From: Scatophagus argus | Lineage: Eukaryota; Chordata; Actinopteri; Scatophagidae | Direction of reading: 5' to 3' | Assembly: GCF_020382885.2 (NCBI RefSeq) | Contig: NC_058503.1 | Span: 21,771,535 to 21,835,534 of the forward strand | Length of the DNA stretch: 64,000 nt | Shown here: positions 1-13,904 of the stretch, one piece after another | How positions within the stretch are numbered: position 1 is the first letter of the stretch | Layout: every line of letters starts with the position of its first letter | Made by a program: the position numbers and the translations under genes | The notes under the pieces: generated by a model | Database searches by the model: none | Seen by the model: only the letters and a program-made list of their open reading frames with translations | Told to the model about the DNA's origin: nothing

Positions 1-1078
1 TCAAAAAATGTAACTTTTCCTAAGAAGACATGTTGTACTGTCTGTTTATATACTGCTTATAAAGGCCAACAAGGGGAACCCAAAGTAAGAAAAAAAATCA
101 CTTTTCAGAATCAGTGTCCCACCTACGTCACAGACCTCACTGAACTACTTTAAACCCAATATACCCACCATTTTTATCACTGAATTACCGCTAAATTTGG
201 AGGAATTTAGTTGAATGATGACACACAGAGAGGTCAGAGGTATGGCACGAAAAGCATATTTTAATGATTTTCTTTAAGTCTGTGGCGTTGTGACAGTCTT
301 GACATGCTGACCTCACTGTAGGTCAGTGATGCTATCGACTCCTGGCAGGCTAAAAATGACTGGGATCAATAATGGTGATTCAGTGACATGTGTCGAGCAT
401 TATGGTAAAGTCAAGTGAAATTCATGTAATAATCAAGGAACCACACAGTCCAAATACATCTGAGGGAGTAAATTATGGTATCATCAAAGGTCCAAGAGAG
501 CCAGTATTTGGTATTTCACATGCAGAATCCATGGACGTCTTTGCTCAGGGCGAAGTTTCCTCCACCGCATATCATTTCACAATCACTGCACTTTTTTGCA
601 CTGTGTGAAAGGTGAATAAGCTCTACAAGGACACCCTGAAGGCCATAAACAGTTTCAGTGTGACAGCACTGAAAATGATGTTTCCCATCAGTGTCAGACT
701 TATTTCTCTGGCCTGCTATACTACAGCAAATTTGTAGGAATTTGTTGTTGTTGGCAAGAGTACAAAAACTCATTGGCACTTCAGTCTTTTACAAATAAAA
801 GACAAACATTACACGATGAACATTACAGTCCTGATACAATAAAGAAATGCTATTAGCAACAAGCAGGCTGCAGCAATCCCCTGCATTTTTAACAGTGGTG
901 CCGGCAGTCCTTTTCCAAGCCTTGTTTCCACAGTGAACAACACCCATGTTAACAAATTCACATGCAGACTTGATACAGGTTCCCCTCAGCCCGTTAGGAG
1001 CTCCTCATATGAAACAACTCGAAGCATTCAAGCTACAGTGTCATGGATGGCGAATGCATGTGTATGGAGTGTGAACAT

Positions 1079-1097
1079 GTGTGTGTGTGTGTGTGTG
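1079..1097. repeat. (GT)n microsatellite
   Basis: Uninterrupted GT dinucleotides in otherwise featureless intergenic sequence. Confidence 0.9.
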
Positions 1098-1285
1098 GTT
1101 GGGGAGGGCTTTAAACTGTGTTAAAGGGGAGCGAATGGGTGGCATGACAAATGGTAGAAATCTTCTCCTCCTCCACCCTGAGGCAAGCGTTAGCTCTGTT
1201 AAGAGAAGGTCCAGATCTGCCCCCATCTCTCCCCGTGTGGCTCTCCCTCACATACACTCGGTTCCTGGTTATCTTTCCTTTCTAA

Positions 1286-1287
<2 letters not shown>

Positions 1288-1352
<65 letters not shown>
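1288..1352. repeat. Compound (TC)n(AC)n microsatellite
   Basis: A pure TC run passes directly into a pure AC run. Long open frames around it are products of the repeat, not genes. Confidence 0.95.
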
Positions 1353-1355
<3 letters not shown>

Positions 1356-2644
1356 ACTGTTATTATTAGGAACGTGGAGTTACACTGTAAAAGCAGCACT
1401 CCGGGGACAATCTCTGCGATTCTGCACCAGCCTACTCATCACGTAAAATAGAACAGCACTGATGAATGCAGTGAAATCACTTGCTTAGTGTGTCTGTCTC
1501 TGGACATCTAGCTATACTGTGAGTGTGGGTGAGCCTCAGGTGATTTATTTGTATGTTGGCTTGGCATTTGAATCAGCCATCCAAGCTGCAGCCGCCACGG
1601 CTGGAGGCTGAAGCCGGCGTGGAAGCACCTTAAAGAGCAATGTCACCGACAGCCGCTGGATGCTGGCTGGAAGGGGGAAAAAAACGACGCTGGCTTCAAA
1701 ATGTGTCAGCTTCTCTCTAGAAGCACACCTAAAAATATTTTTTCCTCAAGTCATTCAGGTCTCTATAGCTAAATTTAGATCCTCCAATAAGTTTGCTTGT
1801 GGTCTTTTTGGAGTATTAAGTTTTTGGAGTTTTAAGGCTTGTAGAAAGCTTTGCTGTCTTCCATTTGAGCACTGATTTCCTGCTGCTCTTCATAGCCTCA
1901 GGTCACACACAGTAGTAAAGCTGTACTAATATTTCGGTGACTCAAATGTTACTTGATAAAATATCCTGCTGGTGCAATTTAACAGAATAAGCGAGGAGGA
2001 CATTACAGATTTCTTTCCTGCATGAAGTTACACAGCAGTGTGGTTCCGCAGCTGTCGTGTCATGAGCAGCTTGTCTGAAGTCATGCTCAAAGATCTATGT
2101 AATATTTTTGTTTTCTATCAGTACCTTTCTGACACGATTTTGATGACAATATTTTAGAAAACAAGTTGGTTTTAGCCCCACTTCCTACATCACTTTATGC
2201 TGTGAACAAGGTTCATTACGCCAAGAGTCACCTGACTCCCTCCTGTCCTGCACGTCTGAACATCATAACAAGAAGTGTAAAATATCACGCAAAATGCCTT
2301 TAAACGTTTCCTGCCAGTTATATGCCATCCTATGAGATCACGCTAGGTATTCTGACTCTCCATGGTGCCGGTGGATATTCAGCACATGAAACTGATGAAG
2401 CTGACGGAGGAGGTGAGAGCACTATCCTCTCTCCTCCTCTCAAGCCTCCAGGACTTCATCCTTATTAGTCATCCATACGACTTGCACAATTATACTGAAG
2501 CTCTTATTCCTGGGTGAGTTTCATGCAAGTTTTAAAATTCACTGACACTGATCATCACATGAAAGGCATCTGAATGAATAAACTTAAAGACACATTGTGA
2601 TAGACGATACAAACACAAGCATTTGGACGTGGACTGTGTTTCGG

Positions 2645-2840
2645 TGGTTGGGCTCGGCCCCTTACTTCCAGTGAAGAAAAGACATTTTAGACAATTCCAA
2701 CTTTGTGGCAACAGTTTGGGGAAGGCCTGATCATGTCAGACCTCACAAATGCGTTTCTGCATGAATGGGCAGGCATTCCAACAGAAACACGCCAAAACCT
2801 TGCGGAAAGCCTTCCCAGAAAAGTGGAAGCTGTTATGAGC
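2645..2840 (+). mobile_element. Tc1-like transposase remnant with internal deletion
   Basis: The left part matches the transposase stretch around 'cggccccttacttccagtg' and the 'ccaactttgtggcaacagtt' region. After about 2727 it jumps to the family's 3'-terminal coding stretch (resembling HEWAGIPTETRQNLAESLPRKVEAV). The block encoding the second half of the DDE catalytic domain is missing, so this is a decayed, internally deleted copy. The family is identified from memory of fish Tc1/mariner sequences and by direct similarity to the copy near 27.1 kb. Confidence 0.75.
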
Positions 2841-2954
2841 CGCTAACAGCTCATCCAGCATGCTTTTAATGGGGCTTATTTCCAAACACGTAAACAAACA
2901 CAGTTTATAAGCAACAACAACAACCAAAATCCAGGTACATTCACCCAAGCACTG

Positions 2955-3366
2955 AACTTAAGCACAATTTTGAGGTATTTGTACTTTACTTGAGTATTTC
3001 TGATTTATGCGACTTCCACTTCACAACATTTCAGAGGTAAATATTGTACTTTCTGCTCCACTACATTAATTTTACAGCTTTAGTAACTAGCTTTTTAAAT
3101 AAAAACCTGCCGCTTTTAATAAGAAGATTTACAAAAAGCTGTGTGTGGTCATAGGTCACATTTGGATGTCCATCACTTGTTAAACGACTCCACCACAGAT
3201 TGAATGGTTTAATTTTTAATTACTGCTCATTAATAATTGTTCAAAGGACCAGGACTACTTTTACTTTGATGAACTTTGACTTTTTTTCATTTTTCATGCA
3301 AGAGTATTTTTACATTGCTGTATTGGTACTTTTATTTAAAGGATCTGAATACTTCTTCCACCACTG
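2955..3366 (+). repeat. Dispersed fish repeat, near full length
   Basis: The block opens with 'ttttgaggtatttgtacttt' and closes with 'gatctgaatacttcttccac'. Both ends match a repeat common in fish genomes, recalled from memory, in which motifs such as 'gtacttttacttaagta' recur throughout. The body contains several such TACTTT-type motifs. It has no coding capacity. I do not know its formal family name. Confidence 0.7.
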
Positions 3367-3649
3367 GCATAATGGGAACTGTATTTTCATCAGGACAGCA
3401 ATTTTCTTAACTGGCAACATAAAAACTTTGAGTTGCAGCACAGTTACTCAGAATTGGCCAGAGTTAGAGTTTCTACACTGCAACTGGCCCTCAGTTCACT
3501 ACCTTTCAGTAGCTGAATCCTAAATTCAGCTTTTAGAGCCTACAGGCAGCATACTAAAGGCCTCAGCTACCTGCATCAGGTAGATTATCAAGATATTATG
3601 GCAGCTGTCAACCTCCCACTGAGGTAAATTTTGGCCCCTCTGATTAATG

Positions 3650-3735
3650 TAAATATTTGTATTTGTGTTTATTTATTTACTGGGGACAGTAGATATTAAT
3701 CAACATTAATTAAAATGTAATCGTACCATAACTGG
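3650..3735 (+). repeat. Short interspersed repeat fragment
   Basis: The stretch 'tttatttatttactgggg' followed by 'acattaattaaaatgtaat' resembles a motif that recurs in fish genomes ('gggacagt...cattaat...aatgtaaatgtgcc'). The family is not known to me and the match is from memory. Confidence 0.4.
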
Positions 3736-6700
3736 CTCATTTTTCACCTGCAGTCTCCTGCCAGACTATTAAAACCGCCCTACCTGCAAAGACGAGGAGT
3801 CTAATTACAGTGAGGCCCATTAGATTTAAACGAGATGTTATGAAGACAAAAAAACAAAAAATGGTCTCCATTATTACATAATACAGTCCAACTGCATCAG
3901 TGTTAAAAGAGCTGTTTTACCAAAGCAAACTTTGGACTAATTTGTGCTTCATCTGTCCAACATCAACACCCTCACATAAATGTACAAATGTCAATGGTGT
4001 TTTAGCCTCAGCTTGGGCCCCATTAAAACTGTGGGTCTGTCCCATTTGGCTCCTTCACTGTTTTGGTTTTATATGAGGACATGATGGAGCTTTGACACTC
4101 AGTGCATGCATGTCATTAAACCAAAGTGAGCAAAAACCAAAAGTGAAAAGCGCACATAAACTCTGATGTGCATCACTCAAAGTGTCATTTAATTCCATGT
4201 TCATGCTCATCGCAGGTTTAGATGGACTGAAGTGTTCCTAAGCACACGACCTGGTGTGTCCATCAGGCTGCTAATCAGTCTGATAAGCTGCAGCTGTTTG
4301 CAGAGTGTTCAGACCAGTTGACTACAATAATGTAACAATGTAAAATGAATTCACACCACATTACACCAAATCACACAGATCAAAATGTTGGCACCATTAG
4401 CTGTAATTCAGAAGCTTGTGTTTTCAGTGACGTCCTGAAACTGATGGTTTGGTTCAGCTTATTTTTTGCTATCATGAGGTTCTGATGGTAAAACAGGATA
4501 TCTCAGATGTCACATTTGTGTTATATGGTTTGGAAGAAACAAATCAAAAGTTTAATAGGACATCATTTCCGTCAGGATGTGAGATTTGATGATGCAGTAA
4601 ATGACTTCTATAAAAGTGTGATGTAGAGTGAACACCTCGTGTGCGTGTGGAACTCATTTTTAGTCATTACCAACAATCACGTTATCTGTGAGGATGAAAG
4701 GGATCTTCTGCTGCAGTTTTAGTCTGCCTGATGATCGACCTTCAAGGTGACGATGTGGGCGAGTCTCAGTGTTTCAGCTTTGAGCACGGAATGAGCTCAT
4801 TATGGGATTTATGATGTATGAATATGGGGCCTCATTCATACTCAAACAGCATGAGCATTTCTGAGAGAAAAAATGACACTGGAAGACAAGGCCAACAGAT
4901 GTCAGCAGAAGTTCTCCACTGCAACATAACACCTGTCCAAACAAGTCCAAAAGCAAACAGGAAGTGGCCGAGTTAGAAACACAAAACAAGTTACCATTGC
5001 CATTTTACAGTCTCAGGTTTGGCATTTACCACAAAAGACCCTCCTGCTGTGAGCTAATTATGATCAATTCATAACGCTGCCATCGTTACAGCCTGAAAAA
5101 GTCATCCTGAGTGCATCAGAAAGCTCTGTTTATACAGCTCAGCTATCACAGTGAGTCACCACAAACTACTTTTAAACTGTAATGTTCAGTTTATCTCCAA
5201 ATCCTGCAGCTACGTCATACCAAGGTTACCGGGTTAACCTTCTGAGTATGTGGTCAGCTGAAAATGCTAAGTTTTTATTCTATTTTTAATCTAAATTAAC
5301 TTTCACTCTTCACAGTAAAATCCTGTGATATTCTGTCTTGTGCACAGGATAAAAAAAGGCATTTTATGGGCCTTTAGGGGCTCTGCAATTTTTCACTTTC
5401 TGTGAAGGAACAAGAAATCCACTTCACGGTGTCACGGACTTGTAACAACAGAGCCAAAACAAATTATATTATTCCTAATTGAATTTCTTTTGCTTAACAT
5501 TTATGTATTCTGATTTCAAGGCCCAGCAAGTTATTACTGTCATTATGATTTTTCTAAACCAATTTTCCTGACAGTTTATCAAAACAGAAAGCATTCAGTG
5601 AATAGGCAGATAAATTATGAATGGAAGGACAACCTTGCTGAGTGTGGAGCTTGATGATGAATTGCCAATCAGCCGAATGCATCCAAATGTCAAACAAGCA
5701 TGTCTTTGATCCTCTGCACACCGTTTACGGCAGCTAATAAAATGTTTATTAAGTATGTCCCCAGGTGGCGAGACATTTATCAGTGTGTCAGTGCTTCTCC
5801 AGTAACAAACTGCCAATGCAAAGCAGAGCTCAGATTTCTCACGGGAGCTGCGTGCCTGTAAAGCCACTGTGCTGCTGCCCCCACTGGATCAATAGCATGA
5901 GTTCATCTATCTTTTCAGTGCTTCTACTGCAAACGTCCACAGCAGCCACCACTCCGACACTGAACATTCCTGCTATCAGTCTTTCTGAAAAAGTGAAATG
6001 TTTCTGAGGTTTATGAGCCACATTCAGTGATGTTCAATGAACTCATTCAATGAACTCACAAGCTTAATTATTTTCACAAAAGGTTGACTCAAGATTCATG
6101 TGTTAGCCTAAACTACCCGCAATCCACCAACGCTCTCTTCGAATGCAATTCTTTAAACTTTTTACCAGTAACACCTGCATGTAGGTGCAAAGAGATGGGA
6201 AAGAATGGTGTTTAAGTCATTTGAAAAATAAGGCAAATGACTTAACTCAGGTTAATTAAAACCTTTACAGAGCTGCTAGCAAGGTTGTAGATGTGTCTCA
6301 TTTAACTCTAGTTTGTGTTTTTAAGAGTAATTTAAGCATAATCTGTGAAGTTCTTTGGAAGGCCTGTGCACAAGCTGATCTGGAGACAATAACCAGTGTT
6401 TTAACCAACAGGAGACTAAATATGTTGCTACCTGTAGGTCATTAAAAGTCAGTAAAGCATTTTAATGAGCTTTGGTTTAACGTAACAGAAAAGCTGGGTT
6501 TCCCTCGACCCGCTGATGTCTGATGCAGGTGAATATTTCCACGTCCATAAAAACAGTTTGCTCAGGTCAGCGTTTCTGTTTTGCATGATTTTGCAAACTT
6601 CTGTGACAGTCTGAGGTCGATGTGGAAATAATAACTGACTTGCTGATTTGGAGAAAAACTAAGATGGCATAAGCTCACTTTGAGTCTGGGAGCTGAAGTC

Positions 6701-9700
6701 TCACAAATTATTCATCAATAGGATGGATGGCTCACTTGGATGTCCAGATTTATCATGCAAAAAGCATATTTTTTTATTGAATCAGTGCAAGTGAGAGAGA
6801 AATAGCTATAAAGCACGAAGACTTTCACGTATTTCACATTGAATGGTGAAAAAGTGAAGGAGCAAACAAAATGCAATAATATGACTGAATATTGCGACCT
6901 AAGATGTGTTAATGGGAGGTCAAAAGCCACAGAATGTTCTCCAGAGATCATATTTGTCACTTTCCTGCAGCTTTCCTGCAGATTCTCTGCCTTTTGCTTT
7001 GTGGCTCAGTAAATCCAAAGTGAAGAGCTGCCACCCACATAAGTTTAATTATGACAACCTGTAAGCTCCTTTGTTGTTCTAACTTCTGCCTCATCTTCTC
7101 TTCAAATAGGCACAGATTCTCAACATTCTTTGTGCGGTCATTTCCAAACTACAAGCACAGCAGGAATCTCAAGGTTTTCATCCAAGTTTCATCTTCAGGC
7201 CTTCATCATCACTGGAAGCACTCATTACTGAGAAATCCGCTGCACTCCCACACGTTTACCTCCCCATATTATGTCATCTCTAACATACCTACAATTTCTG
7301 AAAATAAAAAGCAAAAACAATAGCTGTCCAGCTCTGATGGAAGTCCATGGTTTTGATCAGACAGAAAGGAATGCCAGACAGTCTGATGATAACCAAAAAC
7401 CTTTCCTAAATGAGTACAAATATTAACAAATTTACTGGTAAAAAGTACATAACCTGCACTAAATACTTGTTTCAGCTGAGTACACGCTCAACTCTAACAT
7501 TCAGATGAGCAATATGATAATATATAGAGACTGAATAAAACCGCATTAACATTTCTTCATTGCCTTTTTTTCCTTTTAATCACAGCAGTACAAATCATGA
7601 ATAATACAACAAAATGTGAAATTCTTTGCAACCCACTAAATATGTTCCACGAATATCCTGCATCATCTGTAATGTTTGGAGAAGTTCTGCGGCGTTCGGG
7701 GAATCGGGATGCAAACAGTGAAGCAACACAGCACGATGGCACATGCTGAGAGATCATCTTGTGTAAGTGAGCACATGTGGAACATTGTAGAAAACGTAAT
7801 AACGCAAGTCGGTTTGACCAGCATACTGGGTTTAGTCAGCGACTGACATGTTAGGACAGACCAGTGATGAGCACATGTGAGCATCCACAGGGAGGAACAT
7901 CTGCGTTTTCTACAGTTCCCTGGGGGTTATTACCCCTGAGTACCAAGGCATAGGTCTCATCATCACACCCCCTACATCTATATTGCCAGCTCTCAACCTC
8001 ACACTCGAGATATTGCATTTCTAATGTAGGCCATATCGCTGCTGCAAATGGAGGCACTATCTCAACCCCCCGCCTCTCCCTGCACCCATCCCATATTGAA
8101 ATCTATGCAAATTCATAATACATCTCAAAATGCGCCATCAGTTCCACTGACACTCGCCATGTTGGAAAGTCCCCTGTGGAATCCCGTGTTCAAAGACTGT
8201 GAAGCGGTCCAGGAACTCCCACAGGGCTACTGGGGAACTCACGTAATTACCACAGTGACCAGAGCTGAGGAAGGAGGTTGTAGTGATCAGAAAGTGCTGC
8301 TTAAGTGAAGTCATTTTTTAGCCCCAGTGAGGCACATTGGCTTTACAGCTGTTTTTCACCATGGAAAACCCAGACTGGCTGTTAGGTGCACAGGGAGAAT
8401 TCTCCATGGCCCGGCAGGCTGACTGCTCTGCAGTGTTGGGCCAATGTTATAAAATGCTAAAAGACATGAGTAAATCAAACACAGAACAACACAGGGCAGA
8501 TCTAGTCCTGTCCGGCCATGAACGGTCACACATACACATTCAGCCAGTGCATGGAGCACACATGGCAAAGCAGTGTGGAGAAAAAGAACAGACAGCACAG
8601 AGCAGAAGAAGAGAAAGACAAAATGTAAAGCTGAGAGGGAGCACACTAAAAGGAGAAAACTCTGGGAGGAAAGTGCTGCTAAATGCTGTAAAATCACACT
8701 TCATGAGCATGTCATATCAGAACAACCTTTCCCAAGTAGATTTTGTGTCTTAATTATGCTATGTAGGAAAGCAGGAGATGCAAGAATATAACTATGGCAA
8801 ATAAAGAAAAAGTAGCTCTGGTAACCGTCTATTCAGAGCTCTCAGGAAATGCCATCTGCAAAACAAACCCTCAAAAAAAACTGTATTCTCTAATTTTAAT
8901 TAGATGGAAGTGCAACTGACTAACTCTTGAAACTGAAGAAACTTAGCATATCAAACACTGAGCAGCTTCTTCAGGGTCCCCATATCCTTTCAGCATAGTC
9001 CAGTGTAAAGGGAGACACATGCATCATAAGGGTGGCTGTATGTAGAAGGTGGTGACGAGGTGGGCATCCAGACTGAAAAGAGGCCTGCATGGCAGCTCCT
9101 GGGAGAGATCCGTGTTGTTTCAAGCGCCGTGAAAAACAATGCAATACACTCAACAAAGTCCAGTTTCAGAAAAAGGTTGAATGCATCTAAAGAATCTGCT
9201 AGAAGCCAAAACACTGAACCTGAATCATTATGTGTGCCCACCCAAATCAAAATTGAAAAGATCAGAGTCCATGTGATTTGTGCACATAATAAGTGCAAAT
9301 GTGCGCTTGTTAGACCGGAGAGCCCCGTGTTAAGTGTTTAGGGTTCATCATACTGTATGGTTTTCTAACCTCGTTCAGCCTATTTACAAGTGATCTAATT
9401 CTCTTGCCTTCTCCCCAGCTTATATCACAAAAAAGAATTAAAGGAGAAAGTTACTCTGAAAACTAAGACTGTATTCTGAAGAGAAATGTAATTTGCACTT
9501 AAGTCTCGCCTTAGCATCTCTTTAATAGTGAGGCAGAGGCTCTCATCACGCCTGCATGGCTTTGTGCTTTCCCTCAGACACAGATGGGCACTGTTGGGGG
9601 AGATTTTCTAACAGTGAGGGAGCTCGCTCAACAGACCAGGTGTGACATGAACACTACAACCTCTTTGCCTTTGGGCTGTGTCTCTGATTGAAAGTCTCTC

Positions 9701-12339
9701 TTGTTGTGGGAGTACCGTGAAGCGGTGAGACGCAGACACCGCTTAGTCTGAAAAATTAGTGCCATCAGCGTCTCAGCATCCGGATTAATGAGAACCCGCG
9801 GTGCTGAGCCAGGCAAAGGCTGCTCATTTGTTTGGGTACCCATCTCCATTAAACAGCAATAAGGGGAATTCATGGAGCTCCATCAGAGCGCGGGGGTGCG
9901 CTCAAGAAGCCCGTGTGGAGGGATTCGTAACGCGACTAAGCTCATCACGCTCTGTAATCTCAGATGAAATTAAAAAGCCGTGGACAGCTGCAGAGGAAAA
10001 AAAACATCTCTCACACACTTTCTTTTTTTAATCTTTCTTCGCCTCCTTTCTCTTTTCCCACTTGCTCCTTCCATTTTGCGAGCATTGTTTCTAGGCGCTG
10101 CCTCCTGTCTTGTTTCTGTGCCAACAATGCAAGTAATAAAAGATAATGTCACACACTATGTAGGGATACGGAAAAGTGAAAAGGTGCCATGTGGAGCTGA
10201 GATGTACTATAGAAGAAATTATAACCATAAACTTGGTAACAAAGCAAGCAATTGTGACTGTGTTTCATGTTCAGATTCATTCATTGTCTTTCATTTGATG
10301 TGCTGTGGCTAAGGAAGAAACAAATAATCGTGCCTTCTGTTTTGTTTGGCATGTAATGGGATGTGAGCTTTCATTTGGCATGGACATTCACAAATCACAT
10401 CACCAGTGTTAAAACACTTTCTTTGTTCTGTCTATTTCATGCAGAGGCTGGAAAGAGAAAGCCCTCAGCGCCCAGAGTAACCCTGCAATTGTATTTTAGA
10501 TGTATCGATTCATACGTCTGACCAACCTCTGTGTGAATTTTTTGGTTTTTCATGGTCCAGCGGATATAATAGAATTGAAGGGAGAGAAGGTGCACAACAC
10601 AAAAAACCCATTTAAAAACAATTAGCATGTATCATTAGGCAGGGTGAGAGGAAACCACCTGAAAGAGGAACAGGAGGAGGAGAGCGAGAGGTGTGAGGGG
10701 AAAATGTAAAATAGACAATGGGATAATAGTCAGGTCCAAGGACATTTGTGTCAAGGAGTCCAAGTCTCCTGCTGGTCTGATGATCTCTGTAATGCACTGA
10801 TGGGAATCATCTGCTCATCATCTGCTCTTTGTATTATTACGGTTTGAAATGATTTCAAAATCCACTGTTACTACTGTAATTCTCCCGTTTCTACCTCTTC
10901 ATTTTTAGGTGGAATTAGTAATTAGCTTTGAAAAGGCAGAATACACCACTTTCAAGCCTAAAGCTAATTCAAATGTCCTTCTTTTATCAAACTAGGACAA
11001 GATTACTTGACAGACCAACTGTTAACTCATGATAAGACACACGTCATTCAAAACACTCAACATTCAAAATAACCTTGATGTCTTTCCACAATCACCACCT
11101 CTGGTTTGATTGAAATAAATCCTCAATTCGGTGAATAAGACTGGAAAATATTCCACTCCATTCTGTTTTCCCCTGCTAATAGCTAATGAGGCCACTAGCA
11201 GCATGGCTAACAGAGCTAACTAGCTAACAGCAGCTGCTAGCTGCAGCAAAGTACTGAGCAGTATTTGATGGTTACTCAGGCTACTCTCGCTATATGCTGC
11301 CTCTTTGTTTGTAGTGACCTTCAACAGGTGAACCTGACTTTACAGACTGCACGTTTGAAAAATACAAAATGAATAGCAGCCACTGTCTGTCATAGGACAC
11401 TGTCAGCTTTCACAGATCTGAAATCAGTTGTGTGCTGCACCAAGTAACTCTGCTGGAAGCTATAGATGTGACAGCAAACAGCAAGCTGTTTCACAGGCTT
11501 CAATACCAAGAAGTGATTTAGCACGGCATCAGTAAATTGCACATTGCATACTTATGAATAGCAACCTGGGCCAAGACAGGACCATTTTCAGGCCCCGGTG
11601 AGCTGGGTGGATGGGGGGCAAAATGAAAGATTGCTCACACAGCACCAAACACCCATGCTGAGAAGAGTCTACTGAAACTGCTGCTTGTTTTGCAACCCTG
11701 TGTTTTATTTGCTCACACCGCTGCATAAGACGGATGCATAAATAACCAGGTCACAATGCCAACATCACAAGAGCCACACCAAGACCAGACCCATAATCAG
11801 GATACAGATAGCACGTGTCAGTACAGTCCTCAGAAAGTCAGTAGGCTTAACCAAAGATCAAGTGTGGAGTCTGTAATGAAGGTCTGAGGATGTCGGGATG
11901 CCAACAATCTCAGTCAGGACTAGTAAATCGCTTTGCATCTTTGGGTATTCACTATGTAGCACCCTTTTGCTATAATGGCATTTATATGGGGGGGTTACTC
12001 TGAGTTCTTTTATAATTGTTTATACATAATAAAGTTTACCTTTGTTTACTTTGTCTTTTAGGATGGGGGTTATTATCAAAAATGTAACAAAATTAATTTA
12101 GCGCAAAACCATCAACTCCTCCTTTAAATGAATTACTTTTAATGTAATTTACAGTACTGTATTTCTTGTTTAGCCCTGATGTCATGTAACGTTCAAAGTA
12201 AATGTTCACCATTACAGTAAAACAGGTATAAACCAACTCTTAAAATGTTCTAATGTGAGCCCAGATAAACACTCTAAACTTAAACCGGCATTAAATATGA
12301 AAATTTATAAACCCCAAACTCAAGTTCACCACCGTTGCA
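3736..12339. other. Intergenic sequence, no gene recognised
   Basis: No exon, RNA gene or intact transposon is visible. The longest open frame (about 138 codons, near 8.3-8.75 kb) has no recognisable domain. A denser, less repetitive block near 9740-9990 could be conserved noncoding DNA. Confidence 0.65.
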
Positions 12340-12700
12340 GGCCTGAATGCTGCTCGGGTGCGATGTAGCCTTAAAACAAGATGGCTGCCTCGCCACAAGG
12401 GCTAAAATACAACGCGGTACCTTTGAGAATAAGCAGTCTGAAGCAGGCAGGGCGCGGGCAGGAGGACGCAGGAGAGCGAAGAGGAGTTTCGAGGCAGTTG
12501 TCATCCATGACACCAACTGGTTTCAAAGTTCACTGTCTGGAGCCGTCAGTGTCCCTCTTTTCACTGGTCGGCCTACTGCGGTTGGTAGTCCGAGAACTCG
12601 TTAGCTCGTGGTTAGCTCAGTCCAAGCACGAGCAAAATTAGCATCCAACAGCTAACTCACTTGACCTTAACTACGTTCTAAAGTTCCGCATTAAGTACGT
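12340..12700. promoter_or_regulatory. CpG-richer block with YY1-like motif, possible unannotated promoter
   Basis: CpG dinucleotides are visibly more frequent here than in the flanking kilobases. The motif 'caagatggctgcc' (12377-12389) resembles a YY1 site overlapping a start codon, as seen in many vertebrate first exons. An 86-codon plus-strand frame beginning MAASPQGLKYN opens at that ATG and ends at 12641, but no family resemblance or clear splice donor is seen. It could be a promoter with first exon, a pseudogene 5' end, or a chance GC-rich island. Confidence 0.3.
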
Positions 12701-13866
12701 AGAAACATCCCCAACACTATAGTCACTTTTAGTGATCGACCTGCCCACTTGGCCTACTGAAAGAATGGTGGTTCATATGAATACGTTAGCCGTTTGTTCA
12801 CCGCCATTCAACTCACGTTCCCCTCCCCCCTCATTTACCAATGACCCTTGACCTCTGGCTCTATTCTCATTGGCTCTCACACTGAACATGATGTAAAATA
12901 TACATTTCAACTCTGTATTTTTTCTTTTGTCCACAAAACATAATATATTTACAGCATTTCCACCTTATTTAAAATTTGTAACAAAATACATTTACCATGT
13001 AAATCAAACAACACAGAATGCATGAACTTCACCATGAAATTCCAGTCATTTGCCCACACATGCAAGAACTTGGCAATATCTGCACACAGTATGTGTTTCT
13101 TTTTATTATATTTATTCTATATATCAGTTTAGCTTTTGTTACCTTTAGAATTATCTTCTAATTTTTGTTGGGCTACAAGGACAGACAAACCAAACTCTGT
13201 CTCGAGAGACAATGTTTTCACATCTTAATTGGTCACCAGAGGGTGAGACAAGTTATGTCCATTTGCAACTGAAACCTCACCCTTAGACACCACTGAGTAC
13301 CTTATCGCTGTGAAATAAATTGAATTAAGTTGATGCTAACTTATGATTATGAGATGTTATCCTATCAGTGCAGTAAATCAGGAGTATTTAAGACAATAAA
13401 TCATAATTCTGGGAGAAAAATCTCTAAAAAGCAAAAACTGGTCTCCTCCACAAAGAGGTAACACAGAGATGAAATAAATGCTATTCATGTTGAATGTTCA
13501 CAGTTGTAGGATTCATTATGTTGCAGTATCTAACTGCAGTATCACACTGTAGTACCTGACACAAGTGAAAATGATTGAGATCCACCAGAGCTGGTTTGAA
13601 TTCCTGGAAAATGTGAGCGGGTGTGAATCCAGTCCCCCAGCTGTGAACATTCATGTGAAGTCCCTACAGGCCCTGACGGTGTCCACAGTGTCCACAGTGT
13701 CCTCAGTGCTCAGTGTGTCCAGATGACCGCGGCTGAAGGAAATGAACTGGACTGAATTCATTAAACCATCTCCTCGGTGGCACCCAGGAGACACCTTTGT
13801 TTGGCCAACCACTTACACAGCCAAACGGAATAAAAGATGACTTATTTGGGAAATATTACAACAGGG

Positions 13867-13904
13867 ACACACACACTCACACACACACACATGCACACAC
13901 ACTA
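13867..13904. repeat. Interrupted (AC)n microsatellite
   Basis: AC dinucleotides broken by 'tc' and 'atg' interruptions. Confidence 0.85.

Larger units (their letters stand above)
1..2644. other. Intergenic sequence, no gene recognised
   Basis: Apart from two microsatellites I see nothing supportable. Open frames are short and lack family motifs. Confidence 0.7.

Noticed and set aside
1081..1446. Long open frames across the (TC)n(AC)n and (GT)n tracts
   Set aside because: They encode dipeptide runs from microsatellites and have no domain or splice context.
8337..8753. 138-codon plus-strand open frame
   Set aside because: Its composition is unlike a protein domain, no homologous family is recognised, and a similar-length frame lies opposite it.
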